A stretch of 6,943 nt of DNA from 70-18 sp041691815 (GTDB lineage: Bacteria; Pseudomonadota; Alphaproteobacteria; Acetobacterales; Acetobacteraceae), in contig JBEPTZ010000180.1 of the NCBI GenBank assembly GCA_041691815.1, positions 1-6,943 on the forward strand. The letters are read 5' to 3'. A model generated the notes under the pieces. That model worked only from the letters and a program-made list of their open reading frames with translations. It searched no databases and was not told the origin of the DNA. The position numbers were made by a program, and so were the translations under genes. This document shows, piece after piece, positions 1-6,943 of this stretch; the stretch's first letter is position 1, and each line of letters opens with the position of its first letter.

Positions 1-2571
<2,571 letters not shown>

Positions 2572-2579
<8 letters not shown>

Positions 2580-2594
2580 GCCCATATGGTCGGG
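2572..2594 (-). promoter_or_regulatory. Dyad / possible mRNA hairpin over the helicase start codons
   Basis: CCCGAC at 2572-2577 and GTCGGG at 2589-2594 form a perfect 6-11-6 inverted repeat. On the helicase mRNA it can fold as CCCGA/TCGGG plus CAT/ATG with a single bulged C. That places the ATG at 2585 in the six-base loop and the ATG at 2579 in the stem. No Shine-Dalgarno sequence precedes either ATG, so the structure could affect initiation or could be a protein-binding dyad. Only the sequence symmetry is seen; function is inferred. Confidence 0.35.
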
Positions 2595-2628
2595 TGTGCG
2601 CCGCTGAATTGCAAGCATCGCGCCGGAT

Positions 2629-2657
2629 GTTGAAATCCGTCGCAAGCCTGCGCATAT
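2629..2657 (+). promoter_or_regulatory. Candidate sigma-32 (RpoH) heat-shock promoter of htpG
   Basis: GTTGAAA at 2629-2635 matches the E. coli sigma-32 -35 consensus CTTGAAA at six of seven positions. After 14 bases, GCGCATAT at 2650-2657 matches six of eight positions of CCCCATnT. A 14-base spacer is within the normal range. Transcription would begin near 2664, giving a leader of only about 20 bases that still contains the whole ribosome binding site. htpG is a classic RpoH-regulon gene, which makes the match more credible. Alphaproteobacterial RpoH sites differ somewhat from E. coli, so this remains a candidate. Confidence 0.45.
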
Positions 2658-2669
2658 GGCGGCCGAGAT

Positions 2670-2674
2670 GGAGG
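2670..2674 (+). promoter_or_regulatory. Ribosome binding site of htpG
   Basis: GGAGG at 2670-2674 is a full-strength Shine-Dalgarno core with eight bases before the ATG at 2683. This supports that ATG as the htpG start. Confidence 0.85.
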
Positions 2675-2682
2675 ATTGATCT

Positions 2683-4575
<1,893 letters not shown>

Positions 4576-4734
4576 ATCTGCGCTTCCCCCGCCGGGGCGA
4601 CGGGACCAGACGCACGGTTTCGCCGCCTCGGCAACAATATTGCGTCGCGCCGCCCCGGCCGGCCCGATCCTGCCATCACGGCAGCCGTGTACGAAACGTT
4701 TATCCGAATCTGAAATGGTATACCGTGTTCCCCG

Positions 4735-4758
4735 GCCCGCCGCGGTCGAAACGCGGGC
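4735..4758 (+). terminator. Weak candidate terminator hairpin downstream of htpG
   Basis: GCCCGC at 4735-4740 and GCGGGC at 4753-4758 form a perfect six-pair GC stem around a 12-base loop. The sequence after it, ggatttgcttgt, has scattered T but no run. It lies about 160 bases past the htpG stop, which is far for a dedicated terminator. It may be chance in GC-rich DNA. Confidence 0.2.
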
Positions 4759-4817
4759 GGATTTGCTTGTCCGAGCCGCAACCTTATTGCCCCGGTTGCG
4801 TCAAAGAGATGCCGCAA

Positions 4818-4836
4818 TCTGTCAAATTTTGTCAGA
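4818..4836. promoter_or_regulatory. 19-bp operator-like dyad, also a 10-bp-spaced direct repeat
   Basis: TCTGTCAAATTTTGTCAGA is an inverted repeat centred on T4827 with eight of nine arm pairs matching. TGTCA also occurs as a direct repeat at 4820 and 4830, exactly 10 bp apart or about one helical turn. The possible -35 element TTGTCA (4829-4834) lies inside it, so a bound protein would cover the polymerase site. Symmetry and spacing are seen; operator function is inferred. Confidence 0.4.
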
Positions 4837-4899
4837 ACCGATTAAATTGCTGTAGGAACGGCTTGGCGATCCCGAAACGAGGTTGTATTTGCGACGGCG

Positions 4900-4922
4900 G
4901 AATGTCACGCGCTGTAACATTC
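4900..4922. promoter_or_regulatory. 23-bp imperfect palindrome upstream of the aminopeptidase
   Basis: GAATGT at 4900-4905 is mirrored by ACATTC at 4917-4922. Inside, one mismatch is followed by AC at 4907-4908 paired with GT at 4914-4915, centred on G4911. Half-sites about 17 bp apart (centre to centre) suit a dimeric winged-helix regulator such as the MarR-type protein encoded downstream. That link is inference. Confidence 0.35.
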
Positions 4923-4947
4923 GCGCTGCGAGTCGGGACAGGCCAGT

Positions 4948-4974
4948 CCGACAGCGGAGTTGATCCGCTGCCGG
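4948..4974 (+). promoter_or_regulatory. Strong hairpin / inverted repeat in the aminopeptidase leader
   Basis: CAGCGGA (4952-4958) and TCCGCTG (4964-4970) form a perfect seven-pair stem with the five-base loop GTTGA. Beyond one A-C mismatch, CCG (4948-4950) pairs with CGG (4972-4974), giving ten of eleven pairs. It ends 18 bases before the ribosome binding site at 4993. It could act as an RNA structure in the leader or as a DNA operator. Confidence 0.4.
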
Positions 4975-4992
4975 AATCGCGCCCAACCCGAT

Positions 4993-4996
4993 GGAG
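4993..4996 (+). promoter_or_regulatory. Ribosome binding site that decides the aminopeptidase start
   Basis: GGAG at 4993-4996 is followed by six bases and then the ATG at 5003. An in-frame ATG at 4991 overlaps this Shine-Dalgarno sequence and has none of its own, so 5003 is the better start. Confidence 0.7.
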
Positions 4997-5002
4997 AATC
5001 GA

Positions 5003-6394
5003 ATGATCGACCAGAGCCTGCCCTGCATCGCCGATACCGAGGCCGCACGCGGCAATCATGCCCGCCCGGTGCATGCGGTGCGTCCCGCCGGGCTCGACGA
5101 CCTGCTGGCCACCCTGCCGGCAGCGCAGGCGCAGTTCCTGCGTGCCGCCGGCTTCGCCGCCAAGGCCGACGAACTGGTGCTGCTGCCGGCGGCCCAGGGC
5201 GTCGCCGGCGCGGTGCTCGGCCTGGGCGCCGACCGCGCGCCGCACGCCTTTGGCAGCCTGGCATTCCGCCTGCCGGAGGGCGCCTGGTATCTGCAACCCG
5301 GCGACTACCAGCCCGCCGCCGCGGTGCTGGGTTTCTGCCTCGGCGCCTATCGCTACACCGCGTTCAAACCCGCCAAACGCCAGCCGGCGACGCTGCTGGT
5401 GCCCGCTGGCTGCGAACGTGCGCTGTCCGAGGCGCGCGCCGCCTGGATGGTGCGCGACCTGATCAACACCCCGGCCAACCTGCTCGGCCCGGCCGAACTG
5501 GCCGATGCCGCCATCGCCCTCGCCAAGGCCCACAACGCCGCCTGGAGCCGCACCGAGGGTGCCGCACTGGATGTCGCCTATCCCACCATCGCCGCGGTCG
5601 GCAACGGCTCCCAGCGCAAGCCGGTGGTTGCCGCCTTCACCTGGCAGGGCAGCAAGACGCATGCCGCCGCGCCGCTGGTCTCGCTGTGCGGCAAGGGCGT
5701 CTGCTTCGACACCGGCGGCTACGACCTCAAATCGCCGCCCGGCATGCTGCGCATGAAAAAGGACATGGGCGGCGCCGCCACCATCCTCGGCATCGCCCGC
5801 ATCCTGATGGAAGCCGACCTGCCGATCCGTCTCGCGGTGCGCATCGGCTGCGTCGAGAACTCGGTCTCCGGCCACGCGATGCGGCCGGGCGACATCATCC
5901 GCACCCGCCGCGGGCTATCGGTTGAGGTCGGCAACACCGACGCCGAGGGCCGGCTGGTGCTGTGCGACCTGCTGGCCGAGGCGTCCGACGAGGCGCCGGC
6001 GCTGCTGCTGAACTGCGCCACGCTGACCGGCGCCGCCCGCGTCGCCGTCGGCCCCGACCTGCCGGCGCTGTTCGCCACCGATGACGCCTGGGCGGACGCC
6101 ATTGCCGCCGCCGGCCGCACGGTGAGCGACCCGGTCTGGCGGCTGCCGCTCTGGGATGGCTACGACCCCTGGCTCGACAGCCCGGTGGCCGATCTCAACA
6201 ACGTCTCCAGCCGCCCGTTCGCGGGCGCGGTGGTGGCGGCGCTGTTCATGCGCCGCTTCCTGGCCCCAGACACATCCTGGGTGCATCTGGACCTTTACGC
6301 CTGGAACGACTCCACGCGCCCAGGCCGGCCTGAGGGAGGAGAGGCGCAGGCGATGCGAGCCGTCTGCGCCGCCGTGGAAAGCCGGCTCGCCTAG
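5003..6394 (+). CDS. Leucyl aminopeptidase family protein (peptidase M17)
   Basis: Cytosolic two-metal exopeptidase that removes N-terminal residues from peptides, normally a hexamer in this family. The product is 463 residues, somewhat shorter than E. coli PepA (about 500). A variable N-terminal domain (about 1-150) is followed by the conserved catalytic domain, entered through RDLINTPANLLGP. All expected active-site residues are present. The metal ligands are K231 in GKG, D236 in FDTGG, D254 in MKKDMGG, and D313 and E315 in the NTDAEGRL signature; the catalytic residues are K243 and R317. Their spacing (5, 18 and 59 residues) equals that of PepA. The GGYDLK form replaces the GGISLK of PepA, pointing to a separate alphaproteobacterial subgroup related to PepA/PepB. 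The C-terminal RPEGGEAQAMRA block is intact. I prefer the ATG at 5003 over 4991 because GGAG lies six bases before it. A MarR-type gene follows after 61 bases, probably in the same operon. Confidence 0.95.
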   Translation: MIDQSLPCIADTEAARGNHARPVHAVRPAGLDDLLATLPAAQAQFLRAAGFAAKADELVLLPAAQGVAGAVLGLGADRAPHAFGSLAFRLPEGAWYLQPGDYQPAAAVLGFCLGAYRYTAFKPAKRQPATLLVPAGCERALSEARAAWMVRDLINTPANLLGPAELADAAIALAKAHNAAWSRTEGAALDVAYPTIAAVGNGSQRKPVVAAFTWQGSKTHAAAPLVSLCGKGVCFDTGGYDLKSPPGMLRMKKDMGGAATILGIARILMEADLPIRLAVRIGCVENSVSGHAMRPGDIIRTRRGLSVEVGNTDAEGRLVLCDLLAEASDEAPALLLNCATLTGAARVAVGPDLPALFATDDAWADAIAAAGRTVSDPVWRLPLWDGYDPWLDSPVADLNNVSSRPFAGAVVAALFMRRFLAPDTSWVHLDLYAWNDSTRPGRPEGGEAQAMRAVCAAVESRLA

Positions 6395-6443
6395 CCGGCC
6401 GCCGCCGCGCCCCGGCGCTGCGACGGCATCTATCTGCACAAGA

Positions 6444-6448
6444 AAGGA
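6444..6448 (+). promoter_or_regulatory. Ribosome binding site of the MarR-type gene
   Basis: AAGGA at 6444-6448 stands seven bases before the ATG at 6456. It decides this start over in-frame ATGs further upstream, which lie inside the aminopeptidase gene. Confidence 0.7.
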
Positions 6449-6455
6449 CCAGCCT

Positions 6456-6842
6456 ATGGCAACCAACCCCGCTACCGAGCATCTGGTAGGCATCCTGCGC
6501 GACACCGTGGTCGCGCTGGTTCGTCGCGACGGCCCCGACCTGTCGGCCCGTCAGCTCGGCGTGTTTCTCACCTGCTATCTGATCGACGGCGCCCATACCG
6601 TGCGCGGTCTGGCCGCCGAACTGAACGTCTCCAAGCCGGCGATCACCCGGGCACTCGATCGCCTGGGCGAACTCGACCTGGCCCGCCGCAAGGTGGACCC
6701 GATGGACCGCCGCTCGGTTCTGGTGCAGCGTACGCTGAAAGGCACCGCCTTCCTGCGCGACCTGCGCGGCATCATGGGTGAAGCCGCCGCCGAGGCAAAG
6801 AAGGCCGAACCGGCGGTCGAACCGCTGCGCAAGGTCGGCTGA
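6456..6842 (+). CDS. MarR-type winged helix-turn-helix transcriptional regulator
   Basis: Probable DNA-binding regulator of 128 residues. The helix-turn-helix is TVRGLAAELNVSKPAITRAL and its continuation (about 48-72). A wing follows with the MarR-typical DPMDRR (81-86) and a TLKG block (93-96). The N-terminal helix before it (about 5-42) would help form the dimer. The protein is short for MarR (usually about 140-170): after the wing there is one helix and then an Ala/Lys/Glu-rich tail ending at KVG, so the second half of the usual dimerisation region is reduced. AAGGA seven bases upstream of the ATG fixes the start. It lies 61 bases after the aminopeptidase on the same strand with no clear terminator between, so co-transcription is likely. 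No ligand can be inferred. The dyads at 4818-4974 are candidate targets. Confidence 0.88.
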   Translation: MATNPATEHLVGILRDTVVALVRRDGPDLSARQLGVFLTCYLIDGAHTVRGLAAELNVSKPAITRALDRLGELDLARRKVDPMDRRSVLVQRTLKGTAFLRDLRGIMGEAAAEAKKAEPAVEPLRKVG

Positions 6843-6876
6843 CCTGCACGCCTCGTCCCGGCCGCTGCGGTGCGCC

Positions 6877-6909
6877 GCATAGGGCGGACGGGGGCGCAGC
6901 CTTCTATGC
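6877..6909 (+). terminator. Possible stem-loop after the MarR-type gene
   Basis: GCATAG (6877-6882) pairs with CTATGC (6904-6909), and GGC (6883-6885) with GCC (6899-6901), leaving a TT bulge and a 13-base loop. It begins 34 bases after the stop codon, a reasonable place for an operon end. No T-run follows, so it is not a standard intrinsic terminator. An alternative small stem, TGCGG/CCGCA at 6866-6879, overlaps it. The rest of 6843-6943 shows no gene I can support. Confidence 0.25.
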
Positions 6910-6943
6910 CGTAAGCAACCCCATCAGCCCCCAGCGCCGCCGT

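Larger units (their letters stand above)
2586..2682. other. Divergent spacer between helicase and htpG
   Basis: This spacer of about 97 bases separates two genes that point away from each other, so it must hold both 5' signals. On the + strand it contains the heat-shock-like promoter candidate and the htpG ribosome binding site. For the helicase I see no convincing -35/-10 pair and no Shine-Dalgarno sequence. An additional in-frame ATG for the helicase lies at 2618 on the minus strand, which would shrink the true spacer. No CIRCE element is present. Confidence 0.6.
4576..5002. other. 427-bp intergenic region, A/T-richer than its flanks, with several dyads
   Basis: No gene is convincing here. 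From about 4680 to 4920 the sequence is clearly richer in A and T than the surrounding genes, as expected for promoters and regulatory sites. The first part holds short GC hairpins: CTGCC/GGCAG at 4670-4684, the overlapping CACGG/CCGTG at 4677-4689, and GCCCGC/GCGGGC at 4735-4758. Any of these could help end htpG transcription, but none has a T-run. The second part holds three dyads, at 4818-4836, 4900-4922 and 4948-4974, upstream of the aminopeptidase. One weak sigma-70-like candidate is TTGTCA (4829-4834), 16 bases, TGTAGG (4851-4856). Confidence 0.6.

Noticed and set aside
4862..4878. TTGGCGATCCCG as a sigma-54 -24/-12 promoter
   Set aside because: The GC dinucleotide and TTGCW of the -12 element are absent at the required spacing.
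4855..4884. GGAAC at 4855-4859 as an EcfG (general stress) -35 element
   Set aside because: The expected CGTT at 16-17 bases is missing; only CGAG at 18 bases is found.
4960..5925. Open frame overlapping the aminopeptidase in another frame
   Set aside because: Its Arg/Gly/Pro/Ala-rich product has no motif, while the overlapping frame is a complete M17 peptidase.
6395..6455. Terminator between the aminopeptidase and the MarR-type gene
   Set aside because: Only a four-pair GCGC stem is visible and no T-run follows, so read-through is more likely.
6575..6880. Minus-strand frame opposite the MarR-type gene
   Set aside because: Its product is Ser/Arg/Ala-rich with no motif and it shadows a well-supported winged-helix protein.

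Overview
The window reads as a chromosomal segment of a high-GC alphaproteobacterium. The evidence is the strong G/C bias at third codon positions and the long SUV3-like DExH helicase, a form typical of Alphaproteobacteria. A family in the broad Rhodospirillales sense is possible, but the sequence alone does not fix it. I see no insertion sequence, phage gene, CRISPR array, tRNA or rRNA.

Layout. Positions 1-112 contain only G and C, with a 33-base C run, and look like a low-quality contig end. From there to 2579 the minus strand is one open frame encoding a SUV3-like RNA helicase. Its helicase core is complete and its C-terminal tail is lost in the low-complexity edge. A short divergent spacer (about 100 bp) follows; it carries a heat-shock-like (sigma-32/RpoH) promoter candidate just ahead of htpG (2683-4575, +), a complete Hsp90 chaperone. 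Next comes the only long non-coding stretch, 4576-5002. It is visibly richer in A/T than the genes and holds three separate operator-like dyads. It leads into an M17 leucyl aminopeptidase gene (5003-6394, +) with all metal-binding and catalytic residues, and then, 61 bases later, a small MarR-type winged-helix regulator (6456-6842, +). The last 100 bases hold no convincing gene, only a possible stem-loop.

How the genes may work together. HtpG (protein folding) and the helicase (RNA remodelling or turnover) are divergently transcribed from one short spacer. The aminopeptidase and the MarR-type protein are same-strand, closely spaced and probably co-transcribed. The dyads upstream make an autoregulated aminopeptidase-regulator operon a testable idea. 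This is mostly ordinary core genome. The points most worth a second look are the three dyads in 4576-5002, the hairpin that encloses the helicase start codons, and the htpG promoter candidate. I found no convincing new multi-gene system.
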